DNA of 60,994 nucleotides from Anaerocolumna sp. (GTDB taxonomy: Bacteria; Bacillota; Clostridia; Lachnospirales; Lachnospiraceae): positions 1 to 60,994 of the forward strand of contig JARBTX010000014.1 in the NCBI GenBank assembly GCA_029239975.1, read 5' to 3'. Each line of letters opens with the position of its first letter. Position 1 is the first letter of the stretch. Positions 18,704 to 27,267 of this stretch are shown one piece after another. A program made the position numbers and the translations under genes. The notes beneath the pieces were generated by a model. The model saw nothing but the letters and a program-made list of their open reading frames with translations, was not told where the DNA came from and did not search any database.

Positions 18704-19408
18704 CTACCACTCTATTGTCTCAACAGAAACTGGATTCTCGTTTACTGTCATTTTACTAACTTTACCGTTCTTTATCTTAATTACACGATCAGCCATAGGA
18801 GCAATTGCAGAATTATGAGTTATAACAATTACCGTCATTCCACTTTGTCTACAAGTATCTTGTAATAATTTTAAGATAGCTTTACCTGTGTTATAATCAA
18901 GTGCACCCGTAGGTTCATCACATAATAACAATTTGGGATTCTTAGCTAAAGCCCTTGCTATGGACACTCTCTGTTGTTCACCACCGGATAATTGTGCAGG
19001 AAAGTTCTTAAGACGTTCTCCAAGACCAACTTGCTTTAAAATATCGTCTGCATTTAATGGATTCTTACATATCTGTAATGCAAGTTCTACGTTCTCAAGA
19101 GCTGTTAAATTTTGAATCAGATTATAAAACTGAAATACAAAACCAATATCATCTCTACGATAATTTGTTAGTTGTTTTGTATTAAACGTACTTATATCAA
19201 TACCGTCTACTAGGATATTTCCTTCACTGCAAGTATCCATTCCACCAAGAATGTTAAGAACGGTTGTTTTACCAGCACCACTAGGTCCTACGATTACTAC
19301 AAATTCTCCTTTTTCGATTTGAAAATCAATTCCATCTACAGCATTAATGGTGACTTCACCCATACGGTAATACTTTTTTACATCTACAAGTTCTACAAAT
19401 GATGACAT
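18704..19408 (-). CDS. ABC transporter ATP-binding protein for the large permease
   Basis: A 234-residue LolD/MacB-type ATPase: Walker A GPSGAGKT (41-48), Q-loop FQFYNLIQ, signature LSGGEQQR (140-147), Walker B KLLLCDEP, switch VIVITHN. The start at 19408 has GGAGG 6 bases upstream; an in-frame extension of 14 residues lacks a site. It forms a two-gene operon with the permease. A -10-like TATAAT is read on the minus strand at 19495-19490, with no convincing -35. Confidence 0.93.
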   Translation of the reverse strand: MSSFVELVDVKKYYRMGEVTINAVDGIDFQIEKGEFVVIVGPSGAGKTTVLNILGGMDTCSEGNILVDGIDISTFNTKQLTNYRRDDIGFVFQFYNLIQNLTALENVELALQICKNPLNADDILKQVGLGERLKNFPAQLSGGEQQRVSIARALAKNPKLLLCDEPTGALDYNTGKAILKLLQDTCRQSGMTVIVITHNSAIAPMADRVIKIKNGKVSKMTVNENPVSVETIEW

Positions 19409-19664
19409 ACTTATCCTCCATATTACTATAACCGCAAATCTAAGCGGCATATTCTTACCATTTCTTAATTGAATACTTTATCGCATGCTATTATACTACG
19501 TATTAAAACTGAATACTACATATGGAATATGAAATTTTTAGGTAAATTCTAAAGAAATTATAATCAAAATACACGAAAGACAATCCCAAACTTGTAAAAA
19601 TTATAAAAGAAAATATGAATATATATCAATTTATCGGATATAAAAACACAATTCTAATAGATAC

Positions 19665-19694
19665 AAAAAAAGACTATGTCTGCTTACCATAGTC
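19665..19694 (-). terminator. Terminator of the NUDIX gene unit, nested in a larger palindrome
   Basis: On the minus strand GACTATG and CATAGTC (19694-19688 and 19678-19672) form a stem followed by seven T. An outer inverted repeat ATTCTAATAGA / TCTATTAGAAT (19651-19661 and 19710-19720) encloses it. It lies downstream of the tandem array and NUDIX gene. The rest of 19409-19818 holds no gene that I can see. Confidence 0.75.
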
Positions 19695-19818
19695 ATTCAT
19701 TATCTCATCTCTATTAGAATATCAAGCTTATATAATTCTTAAACATAAGATATTTTTATTTATTTTATTTTTAATGCTATTAACTAATGAACATATCTAT
19801 TGATCCAATTTATCTATA

Positions 19819-20034
19819 AATCTTTCTTTTTCTGTTAATCTTTCTTTTTCTATTAATCTTTCTTTATCTGCTAATCTTTCTTTATCTGTTAATCTTTCTT
19901 TATCTGCTAATCTTTCTTTTTCTGTTAATCATTCTTTATCTGTTAATCTTTCTTTATCTGCTAATCTTTCTTTATCTATTAATCTTTCTTTATCTGTTAA
20001 TCTTTATTTAACTGTTAATTATTCTTTATTTATT
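19819..20034. repeat. 18-bp tandem repeat array, 12 copies (AATCTTTCTTTATCTGTT)
   Basis: Twelve head-to-tail 18-base units with consensus AATCTTTCTTTATCT(G/A)(T/C)T. Copies 1-10 vary mostly at two positions (TTATCT versus TTTTCT; GTT, GCT or ATT), and copies 11-12 are decayed. Because 18 is a multiple of 3, the minus strand reads (T/A)(D/E)KERL hexapeptides, but stops interrupt that frame in copies 7 and 11. The plus strand reads NLSLS(V/A) without stops but without a start codon. It lies in the 3' untranslated side of the NUDIX gene. I treat it as a noncoding VNTR. Confidence 0.92.
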
Positions 20035-20085
20035 AATGCCATACTATCTATTCACTCATTATTTATCAACAATATAGTTTTATAT

Positions 20086-20583
20086 CTACTGGTTCATTTT
20101 TATATATTGATATAGTCCATTTAGATGCATAGGATAAAATGAAGCTTCATCACTTTGCATAAGTTGTTTACATTCAGGAAGGGTTACAAATCTTAAATTT
20201 TTCGTTTCATTTGTTTCATCTAATAATTCACCACTAGCATGGCAGATGAACGTCTGAACTACAATTGAATAACCACCAGATAGATTTTGTGTTGAACAGA
20301 ATGGAGTAAAACTAAGTGTTTTATATCCATTTACTTCTCGAGTTATAAGATTTTCTTCACCCACAATATCTGTAACCAAAAGACCTGTTTCTTCCCAAAC
20401 TTCTCTTCTTAATGTATCATAAATATTTTCATATTCTCTGATTTTCCCTGCTGGAATTTCAAGCATTCCGTTTTCAATACCACCATTTTCTTTTTGACGT
20501 TCTTGAATTAGTATATATTTTACACCATTCTCTTCTTTTTCAATGATTGCAGCTACAGCAGGTTTGGCAAATATTTCTTCCAT
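20086..20583 (-). CDS. NUDIX hydrolase (ADP-ribose pyrophosphatase-like)
   Basis: A 165-residue enzyme with a NUDIX box starting at about residue 46: AGKIREYENIYDTLRREVWEETGLL, containing REVWEETG that binds the catalytic metal. The surrounding GMLEIPAGK is usual in ADP-ribose/nucleoside diphosphate-X pyrophosphatases, which clear toxic nucleotide derivatives. The start at 20583 has GGAG about 6 bases upstream; the upstream in-frame TTG would overlap that site. It stands alone, preceded by a palindromic element and followed by the 18-bp array. Confidence 0.88.
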   Translation of the reverse strand: MEEIFAKPAVAAIIEKEENGVKYILIQERQKENGGIENGMLEIPAGKIREYENIYDTLRREVWEETGLLVTDIVGEENLITREVNGYKTLSFTPFCSTQNLSGGYSIVVQTFICHASGELLDETNETKNLRFVTLPECKQLMQSDEASFYPMHLNGLYQYIKMNQ

Positions 20584-20613
20584 CCGTGCTCCTTTCAATA
20601 TTTTATTTTAAAG

Positions 20614-20759
20614 GCAATTGCGAAACATCAAATTTGTAATTATTTATCATACAATTAATACGTGTTTTATGGCTGAATTTTGCCCCTAAGGGCAACTGAA
20701 GCCAGAAAATTCGTATAAATTGTATAATAAATTCGATAAACTAATCGTTTCGCAATTGA
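20614..20759. mobile_element. MITE-like palindromic element, family A, copy 1
   Basis: About 146 bp bounded by CAATTGCGAAAC (20615-20626) and GTTTCGCAATTG (20747-20758), with an imperfect palindrome throughout centred on CCCCTAAGGGCA. Read in reverse complement it matches the copy at 43105-43250 across a central segment including CTGGCTTCAGTTGCCC and CAGCCATAAAACACGTATT. The flanks contain TTTTATT on both sides, a possible but ambiguous target duplication. It has no coding capacity. It separates the NUDIX gene from the DUF89 gene. Confidence 0.75.
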
Positions 20760-20770
20760 CTATTTTATTA

Positions 20771-21652
20771 TTAATATAGTAACTTAATATTCTTTTCATT
20801 AGCAAAGATACCTTTATAAAGTTCCATATTGAATCTCTTTACAAATAAATCACATTTACATAAAAACATATAATATATATTTAAACCACTTCCATATAAC
20901 GTTTCGAAATTTGCTTGACCCTTTGAAACAATTAAATCTGCTTCATAGATTGCTTTTTTTGCTTTTATGTTAATATCCGTTAATACAGTACCAGGTATTT
21001 TTGTCCCATTACCTAACACAGAAGCAATCTCAGTTAATCCCACTTCTATAGCATCCTCTATTGTTGCGTCATTTAAAACGTCCGAACCGCGAACAATTAC
21101 TTTTATGTTTATATCTGGATATTTTTCCTTTATAGTCATAATAAATAATTTATCTATTACTATTTCACCACAGTTATCTGTAATATAGACTACTGTTTTT
21201 GCACTAGATAATTCCTGACAAAAGTTTTCATATTCGTCTTGATTTATAGTTTCTTTTTCTGCACTTCCTAGCAAATCATTTAATTTTTCATTGCTGATTT
21301 CATTCATTGCTCCGAAATCTATGTAATTACCAGCTCTAGCTAATTTTAATGCAGTCAAAAAAGAATCGGATGATTTATTTATCACTTGCTTTAATTCTGA
21401 CTCTTTGTTTAGCATAAATTGATTATATTCCCTTTTTAAATCTGTGTAACTATCCGTATCACCAAATACCTTCCTATGAATCTCTCCAATTTCACCGATT
21501 AAGAATGGAGCAGATACATCTTCCTTTGAATTACCAATTAAATTGAGAACTTCTTTCATAAATTTCAGTTTTTTATTTTCGTCTGGATATTTACGAATTC
21601 TTTCTTCCTGTCTTTGAACAAGGCATGATATACAATATGGTGTAATATTCAT
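20771..21652 (-). CDS. DUF89 / ARMT1-family damage-control phosphatase-like protein
   Basis: A 293-residue protein. The N-terminus has CISC (Cys7, Cys10) as in the prokaryotic CxxC-bearing DUF89 branch. The core shows YITDNCGEIVIDKL (about 156-169), whose Asp-Asn belong to the metal site, and IVSKGQANFETL (about 241-252), both hallmarks of DUF89. Family members are Mn/Ni-dependent phosphatases acting on damaged or side-product sugar phosphates. The start at 21652 is set by AGGAG 7 bases upstream. It lies 43 bases after the MerR-methyltransferase fusion on the same strand, so the two may be cotranscribed. Confidence 0.85.
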   Translation of the reverse strand: MNITPYCISCLVQRQEERIRKYPDENKKLKFMKEVLNLIGNSKEDVSAPFLIGEIGEIHRKVFGDTDSYTDLKREYNQFMLNKESELKQVINKSSDSFLTALKLARAGNYIDFGAMNEISNEKLNDLLGSAEKETINQDEYENFCQELSSAKTVVYITDNCGEIVIDKLFIMTIKEKYPDINIKVIVRGSDVLNDATIEDAIEVGLTEIASVLGNGTKIPGTVLTDINIKAKKAIYEADLIVSKGQANFETLYGSGLNIYYMFLCKCDLFVKRFNMELYKGIFANEKNIKLLY

Positions 21653-21695
21653 TTGTCTTCTCCTAATAAGTTGGTTACTAATTTTAATAAATCCA

Positions 21696-22898
21696 TTATA
21701 TAAAATTAGTTTCATTCTTTTTACAACGAAAGATACCTGCTGCTTTAGTAATTTTTAGATTTCCTTTTTTCTTTACTTTATCCATTATAAAATTATAAAA
21801 CTCGTTATAGCTCTCCATAATGTAATCGTTTTGATTACCGTGACATGACACAATATAATCAATTAATGGTTGCGCTTTGTTAACTAATAGAAAGTCTTCA
21901 TATCTTAATGATTCTATGTCAGAGAAATAGTTACTTAATTCCAATTGTCCATCTTCAAGACCAAATATATCATACAAATTTATTAATGACAAGGCAATTC
22001 GATTATCAAACTCCTTTACCAGTTGATCAATTTCTTTCATATGGTCTTTACCATAAGTACTACAATAAAAATATCCACCTTTTTTTAACACCCTGTTTAT
22101 TTCCGTTAGTGCTTTATCATGGTCCTTTAAATAAAACAAAACATGATTGGCAATTACAAGATCAAATGTTTCGTCTTCATAAGGTATATCATGACAATCA
22201 ATTACTTTATATTGAATATTGCCAGTATTTTTTAAATTCTCTTTCGCATCATTTAACATGCCAATTGAAATATCCGATAGTATTATTTCACACGAATTCG
22301 GAATTTTATCCCCATTTACCTTCCAAAGTTCACCATTTCCACAGCCGATTTCAAGTATTTTCATTGATTTTGTTACATGTAATTCATTATAAATCCATTG
22401 AAACCATCCCTTAGGATTCTTTGAATACTCTTTGTGAAGATTAATACGAACATTGATATTCACTGAATTTTTATATTGCTCAGATAAACTTTTCTCCATA
22501 TTGGTTATGTGAATTAACCTTATAATTTGATTCCAATCTATTTCTTTTTTCTCTTCAAATACTTTATTTGTTTCTAAGATTGATTGCTCCATTAGTTGTA
22601 ATTGTTCAATTTTTTTCTTAACCAACTGTAGCTGAAGTGCAAAAGAATGTTTAATATAATCATGGTCATTGTCATTTCGTGTAATATCTGAAATTTCATC
22701 TAAGCTAAATCCAAGTAACTTTAAGGATAATATCTTTTGTAGTTTCGCAAAATCTGAATCCGTATACAATCGATATCCTGACTCACTCATATGGGTAGGT
22801 TTTAATATTCCTTGTTTATCATAATATCTTATAGTACGTATGGATACTTTTGCTCTATTTGCAAATTCTCCAGTTGTATAATAAGTTTTATCTTTCAT
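21696..22898 (-). CDS. MerR-family regulator fused to SAM-dependent methyltransferase
   Basis: A 400-residue two-domain protein. Residues 1-75 are a MerR winged helix (YTTGEFANRAKVSIRTIRYYDKQGIL, then SGYRLYTDSDFAKLQKI). A dimerisation helix follows (about 80-125). From about residue 160 there is a class I methyltransferase: motif I ILEIGCGNGELW (181-192), the acidic end of strand 2 (ILSDIS), DCHDIPYEDETFDLVIANHVLFYL as the motif II/III region, then EINRVLKKGGYF. Such fusions may sense a metabolite through the catalytic domain; that is inference. The ribosome binding site is weak (GGTTGGTG); an upstream TTG at 22910 cannot be excluded. Followed by the DUF89 gene. Confidence 0.85.
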   Translation of the reverse strand: MKDKTYYTTGEFANRAKVSIRTIRYYDKQGILKPTHMSESGYRLYTDSDFAKLQKILSLKLLGFSLDEISDITRNDNDHDYIKHSFALQLQLVKKKIEQLQLMEQSILETNKVFEEKKEIDWNQIIRLIHITNMEKSLSEQYKNSVNINVRINLHKEYSKNPKGWFQWIYNELHVTKSMKILEIGCGNGELWKVNGDKIPNSCEIILSDISIGMLNDAKENLKNTGNIQYKVIDCHDIPYEDETFDLVIANHVLFYLKDHDKALTEINRVLKKGGYFYCSTYGKDHMKEIDQLVKEFDNRIALSLINLYDIFGLEDGQLELSNYFSDIESLRYEDFLLVNKAQPLIDYIVSCHGNQNDYIMESYNEFYNFIMDKVKKKGNLKITKAAGIFRCKKNETNFI

Positions 22899-23046
22899 CT
22901 GTATCACCAACCAATCTTAATATAAATACTTCAAGTAGTTTATTATTATATAGGAAAAAGTGTTATAAACCAATTTATATTAATATAATGACGATTTGCT
23001 CTATGTAGAGAGACTCATACTTTATAGCTTTTCTATTTCGCTGGTT

Positions 23047-23180
23047 CTGCCTTGTCGCATTTTATGCCTTATTGCATTCTGCATTCCTGCCTTGTTGCAT
23101 TCTGCTTTGTTGCATTCTGCTTTGTTGCATCCTGCTTTGTTACATTCCTGCTTAGTCGCATTCCTACTTCGTCGCACTTC
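23047..23180. repeat. 15-16-bp tandem repeats (GCATTCTGCTTTGTT)
   Basis: About eight degenerate copies of GCATTCTGCTTTGTT in the 22899-23237 interval between rmlB and the MerR fusion. Copies drift towards the edges (GCATTCCTGCTTAGTC, GCATTCCTACTTCGTC). Base composition is richer in G+C than the surrounding spacer. A frame through the array on the plus strand gives a low-complexity LLHSALLHS product with no credible start, so I do not call a gene. Nothing else is seen in the interval. Confidence 0.85.
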
Positions 23181-23237
23181 ATCTTTCTACTTCAAGCAAA
23201 TCGCCAATAATGTAAATAAACTTAACAATCGAATTCC

Positions 23238-24275
23238 CTATTCTAATTTCTTATAATCACCAGAAATGATTGTTTCTAGATAATCAGGATGACTCATGTA
23301 CCATTCAATGGTTTTTTTAATACCTTCTGTAAAATTAACAGAAGGACTCCAATTTAACTCCTTTTTTATCTTAATTGGATCGATAGCATATCTACGGTCA
23401 TGACCTTTTCGATCTGGTACATAATCGATGTATTCTTTCGTTATGTTAATGTTATAGTCCTTACTTAATACATCAATAATCACTTCTGCTATTTCTAACG
23501 TTGTTTTCTCATTATGCCCACCAACATTATAGACTTCACCAAGTTTCCCTTTATTTAACACTAAGTCAATTGCACTACAATGGTCCATAACGTAAAGCCA
23601 ATCACGAATTGCCAATCCATCACCATAAACCGGTAACTTTTTATTATGTGTACCATTGTAAATGTATAAAGGAATTAATTTTTCAGGGAATTGATGTGGC
23701 CCATAATTATTGGAACATCTAGTAATGACAGCCGGAAAATTATGTGTCTCATAAAAAGCTTTCACCATCATATCTGCACTAGCTTTACTTGCCGAATATG
23801 GATTTCTAGGAGAAATCGGCGTCTCTTCTGTAAAATACCCGTCCTTTCCTAAAGCACCATATACTTCATCTGTTGATACGTACAAAAATCGTTTTCCATC
23901 TAAAAAACCTGTATTTGTCTCCCAGGATTTTTTTGCAGCATTCAATAGCGTCAATGTTCCCAAAACGTTAGTCTTAACAAAAATTTCAGAATCACTTATA
24001 CTACGATCTACATGAGATTCTGCTGCAAAGTGTACAACATAATCAACAGAATACTTTGAAAATATCTCTCTTACTAACTTAGTATCACAGATATCACCTT
24101 GAATAAAATGATACTTTTCATTGTCTTGTAAATCCTTTAAATTCATAGGGTTACCTGCGTAAGTAAGAAGATCTAGATTGATTACCTGAACATTCGATTG
24201 ATAGGTATTAAATAAATGATTGATAAAATTAGAACCTATAAATCCAGCCCCACCTGTTACTAAATATGTTTTCAT
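23238..24275 (-). CDS. rfbB: dTDP-glucose 4,6-dehydratase
   Basis: A 345-residue extended short-chain dehydrogenase. NAD-binding GGAGFIGSNF sits at residues 8-17, the catalytic trio Thr-Asp-Glu in STDEVYG at 134-140, and YSASK with Tyr160 and Lys164. AAESHVDRSI and RCSNNYGPHQFPEKLIP are typical RmlB blocks. It converts dTDP-glucose to dTDP-4-keto-6-deoxyglucose for rhamnose or other deoxysugars on surface glycans. No rmlA, rmlC or rmlD is nearby, so the rest of the pathway lies elsewhere. The start at 24275 has GGAGG 7-8 bases upstream, and that site sits inside a small hairpin (TGACATC/GATGTCA, 24278-24304). Confidence 0.94.
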   Translation of the reverse strand: MKTYLVTGGAGFIGSNFINHLFNTYQSNVQVINLDLLTYAGNPMNLKDLQDNEKYHFIQGDICDTKLVREIFSKYSVDYVVHFAAESHVDRSISDSEIFVKTNVLGTLTLLNAAKKSWETNTGFLDGKRFLYVSTDEVYGALGKDGYFTEETPISPRNPYSASKASADMMVKAFYETHNFPAVITRCSNNYGPHQFPEKLIPLYIYNGTHNKKLPVYGDGLAIRDWLYVMDHCSAIDLVLNKGKLGEVYNVGGHNEKTTLEIAEVIIDVLSKDYNINITKEYIDYVPDRKGHDRRYAIDPIKIKKELNWSPSVNFTEGIKKTIEWYMSHPDYLETIISGDYKKLE

Positions 24276-24343
24276 AATGACATCCTCCTTCATTGATGAT
24301 GTCATTATATTGGGTTACGTAAGGTCACGGTCAAGAAGAATTT

Positions 24344-25954
24344 TTAATTTATAAATTCAATACCATCAATATAGGTTTTAAGTATCTTTACATCTTTAAT
24401 GCTCATTGGATTTATCGATAAAATGTCTTCATTTAAAATTATCATATCGGCATATTTGCCTACTTCAAGGCTACCCTTTTTCTCTTCTTCAAAAGAAGCA
24501 TATGCTCCATAATTTGTGTAACCTCTAAGTGCTTCCTGAATGCTTAATTTTTGTTCTGGATAAAATCCTTCTTTGGGATATCCTTCTAAATCTTTACGAT
24601 TTACTGCACAATATAAATTATTCATTGTATGAAAAGGTTCCACTGGACAATCCGAACCAATAGCAGTAATTACACCATTATCATACAAAGTCTTAAAATT
24701 ATAACTTGTAGATGCTAATTCTTCTCCAACACGATCTGCAACGATATGTAAGTCATAATGCAAAAAGATTGGTTGAATATAAGCTAAAATATGCCACGTC
24801 CGAAACCTATCTAATAATTCTTTATCGGTTATCTGGCAATGTACAATACCATGCCTATGATTTTGCCTTGGATTATCGTTTGTTATCTGATGAAAACAAT
24901 CAAGGGCTAATTCCATCATCTGATCCCCAATCGCATGGATTGCAATCTGCATACCAGAATCATGGGCTAGTCTCATATATTCCAATAGATAATCTTTCTC
25001 ATAGATTGCAATTCCCTGTGTATCAGGTGCATCTTTATAAGGATTTCGTAATAATGCAGTTCTTGCACCAAGAGAACCATCCCCTAATATTTTTAATGGT
25101 CCTAATTTAAAATGAGATGTTCCTTTCTCTTTGTGGTAACCTTTTTGTAAATAATCTATCAGATTCTCTTTCGTTTTTAATAAACACTGTTCGTATATTC
25201 TGATTTTTAGTTTCCCTTCCATATCTAGTTCTCTAAAACATTGGATCACGTCTTCATAGTTTTCAACACATCCAAAATCATCTGTCTGAACTGATACAAT
25301 TCCTTGTTGGATAAGGAAAGGTTGCGCTTTTAAGATATTTTCCTTAATCACTTCTTTTGTAACAGGTGGATATACCTTTTTTATCATACTCATTGCATTT
25401 TCACGGAATATTCCGGTGCAACGGTCGTCTTTTATCTCAAATACTCCACCTTCTACTTGTTTTGTTTTAGAATCAATTCCTTCTATTTCTAGGACACGAG
25501 AATTAACAACACATGCATGCACACAAGCCCTAGTTATAATAATTGGGTGGGTTTTTGATATCCTATCTAAATCATCTCTTGTAGGAAATTTTGATTCACC
25601 TATAAAATAATCCTGATTCCATCCATATCCTTCCACCAAAATTCCTTCCGGAATAGCATTCTGTTCGATATATGCTTTCATATAGTCAATAATATCCTGA
25701 ATTGATTTGGCTTTTGATAAATCAACTCTAGATAAAGTAAACGCGTACTCAAGCAGATGCATATGACTATCATTAAAAGCAGGAAGAACCGATTTCCCCG
25801 CTAAATCATAAATTATTGTATCATCCTTAATCAGCTTAAGAATATCTTTCGTTGTTCCTAATGCTTTGATTAATCCATCTTCAACCGCCATTGCCTCAAA
25901 TATAGAATTATTTTGATCTAAAGTCATTATTTTTCCGTTAATAAATAGTTTCAT
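24344..25954 (-). CDS. Amidohydrolase family protein (YtcJ-like)
   Basis: A 536-residue metal-dependent hydrolase of the amidohydrolase superfamily, YtcJ/LAF3 type. The metal-binding HMH (His64, His66) in NDSHMHLLE, a further LKILGDGSLGARTALL block, AIHAIGD, HGIVHCQI and the late IGSDCPVEPF are family hallmarks; the usual carboxy-terminal GKYADMIILNEDI is present. Relatives hydrolyse N-substituted formamides or amides, but the substrate is not predictable. AGGAG sits 6 bases upstream. The gene used to follow the nucleotidyltransferase gene almost directly; a 285-bp palindromic element now separates them. Confidence 0.87.
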   Translation of the reverse strand: MKLFINGKIMTLDQNNSIFEAMAVEDGLIKALGTTKDILKLIKDDTIIYDLAGKSVLPAFNDSHMHLLEYAFTLSRVDLSKAKSIQDIIDYMKAYIEQNAIPEGILVEGYGWNQDYFIGESKFPTRDDLDRISKTHPIIITRACVHACVVNSRVLEIEGIDSKTKQVEGGVFEIKDDRCTGIFRENAMSMIKKVYPPVTKEVIKENILKAQPFLIQQGIVSVQTDDFGCVENYEDVIQCFRELDMEGKLKIRIYEQCLLKTKENLIDYLQKGYHKEKGTSHFKLGPLKILGDGSLGARTALLRNPYKDAPDTQGIAIYEKDYLLEYMRLAHDSGMQIAIHAIGDQMMELALDCFHQITNDNPRQNHRHGIVHCQITDKELLDRFRTWHILAYIQPIFLHYDLHIVADRVGEELASTSYNFKTLYDNGVITAIGSDCPVEPFHTMNNLYCAVNRKDLEGYPKEGFYPEQKLSIQEALRGYTNYGAYASFEEEKKGSLEVGKYADMIILNEDILSINPMSIKDVKILKTYIDGIEFIN

Positions 25955-25968
25955 TTTTTCTCCTATAC

Positions 25969-26275
25969 ATTATCACTTATATATAGGATTCGGGTGTCAA
26001 AAGCCCATTTTAAAATTATTATACGTCAATTTGCACAATGACAGCTTTGTGATGCGTAATGCAAACAAGTAGTTATTCCGCAACACGCTCTCGCTTGATG
26101 AATCTCGTAGTGGTACATAAGACCCTTAACTACAGGGTCTAAGTACCAACGGCTTCATAACAGTTGCGCACTAATTTCTTGTTTACATCACGCCCTAGCA
26201 AGTATGTGTTTGTGCAAATTTACTAACTTTAGATTACAGAAGGGCTTTTGACACCCGAATCCTAATTATCACTTA
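25969..26275. mobile_element. 285-bp MITE-like palindromic element, family B, with 11-bp target duplication
   Basis: The element (25980-26264) has perfect 23-bp terminal inverted repeats, 25984-26006 and 26242-26264, beginning TAGGATTCGGGTGTC. It is an imperfect palindrome throughout, with a central hairpin AGACCCT/AGGGTCT inside TGGTAC/GTACCA (26111-26148). ATTATCACTTA occurs immediately outside on both sides (25969-25979 and 26265-26275), an exact 11-bp target-site duplication. It encodes no protein, so it would need a transposase in trans. It accounts for the whole 25955-26261 interval. Confidence 0.88.
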
Positions 26276-27176
26276 AATAACTTTTCCATATATCAATAAA
26301 GATAGATAACATGGATTTATATTGTTCATTTAATTTTGGTATTAAATTATCGTAGCTAATAGCAGCGCTATACAACAACTTTGCAATATGATTATAAGTC
26401 TCATCTAAAGTATTCGCAAACATATTCTTATCTTCATTATAAATCTCAAGATACTCCAACTTCTCTGCATAACCAAAGCGATGATAATTGGTATTGTATT
26501 GTTTATCACGTATTATCATTTGTGCTACTAAGGTTTCATTCACTAGGATATTAGCTAAATGAGCGGCAATCAGATAATCTTTTCTCATTAATTTACCTAG
26601 TGCTTGAACGGAAATAAACCAAAACCAATCCACTTTTTCTAAATCCCAAGTTGTAGAAATTGTTTCTTTGCTAGACTCACAAGAATCTTCAATATTTTTT
26701 TCATCATCGTATCCATCTAGATTACTATTATCAGTGGAATCCTTTTTTTCTGTAATTATTACTTTATTTACATTATTATCTAATGGTATCCCAAACTCGT
26801 CACAATAAGGAATGCAAATAATATCCATACGTATCCCATTTGATTTGCAAACTCGTATTCCTTCTTTCCCATTTTCTCTAGGAATAAAAGCAATTCCGAA
26901 TTTATCTTTTTCCAAACCAAGACGTGATAAATGATTCTTATAAACAGGTGTTACTCCGTAATAGTCCGTAGGATGTAGGTTTAAATATACGACAAAATCA
27001 ATATCGCTGTACTTATCATGATAACAAAGATCCAAAGCGTTATCTATGGTTTCTTTATCATCTATAGATGGTATTATGATGTCTTTCACACTTATTTTTT
27101 CAACTTCATGTAATGAAAACAAGATTTGTAGAAATTCAACTGTCTCTTGTTTCATTCTTTCTTTCGTTATTTGCAT
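26262..27176 (-). CDS. Putative nucleotidyltransferase (aminoglycoside/lincosamide nucleotidyltransferase-like)
   Basis: A 304-residue protein. The N-terminal half has HDKYSDIDFVVYL with Asp58 and Asp60 (the DxD of the polymerase-beta nucleotidyltransferase fold) and RMDIICIPYCDEFG later, compatible with the third acidic residue. An acidic low-complexity insert (about 150-175) precedes a helical C-terminal half WFWFISVQALGKLMRKDYLIAAHLANILVNE, which resembles the four-helix domain of AadE/Lnu-type enzymes. Antibiotic modification is possible but unproven. The final stop codon TAG is the first triplet of an inserted palindromic element; without it the frame would end one residue later. GAGGAG lies about 8 bases upstream. 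Confidence 0.6.
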   Translation of the reverse strand: MQITKERMKQETVEFLQILFSLHEVEKISVKDIIIPSIDDKETIDNALDLCYHDKYSDIDFVVYLNLHPTDYYGVTPVYKNHLSRLGLEKDKFGIAFIPRENGKEGIRVCKSNGIRMDIICIPYCDEFGIPLDNNVNKVIITEKKDSTDNSNLDGYDDEKNIEDSCESSKETISTTWDLEKVDWFWFISVQALGKLMRKDYLIAAHLANILVNETLVAQMIIRDKQYNTNYHRFGYAEKLEYLEIYNEDKNMFANTLDETYNHIAKLLYSAAISYDNLIPKLNEQYKSMLSIFIDIWKSYLSDN

Positions 27177-27267
27177 ATATATCTCCTCTTCTCTAATACT
27201 TTTATAGTACTAAATATAAAACCCAATTTTAAAAATACAAACGTTTTGTTGTTCACGTTAGCTTATC

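Noticed and set aside
19819..20034. CRISPR array
   Set aside because: Units are contiguous 18-mers without spacers and there are no cas genes.
22996..23256. Open frame over the 15-bp repeats giving LLHSALLHS-like product
   Set aside because: Open only because the repeat lacks stops; no credible start or site, and it overlaps the end of rmlB.
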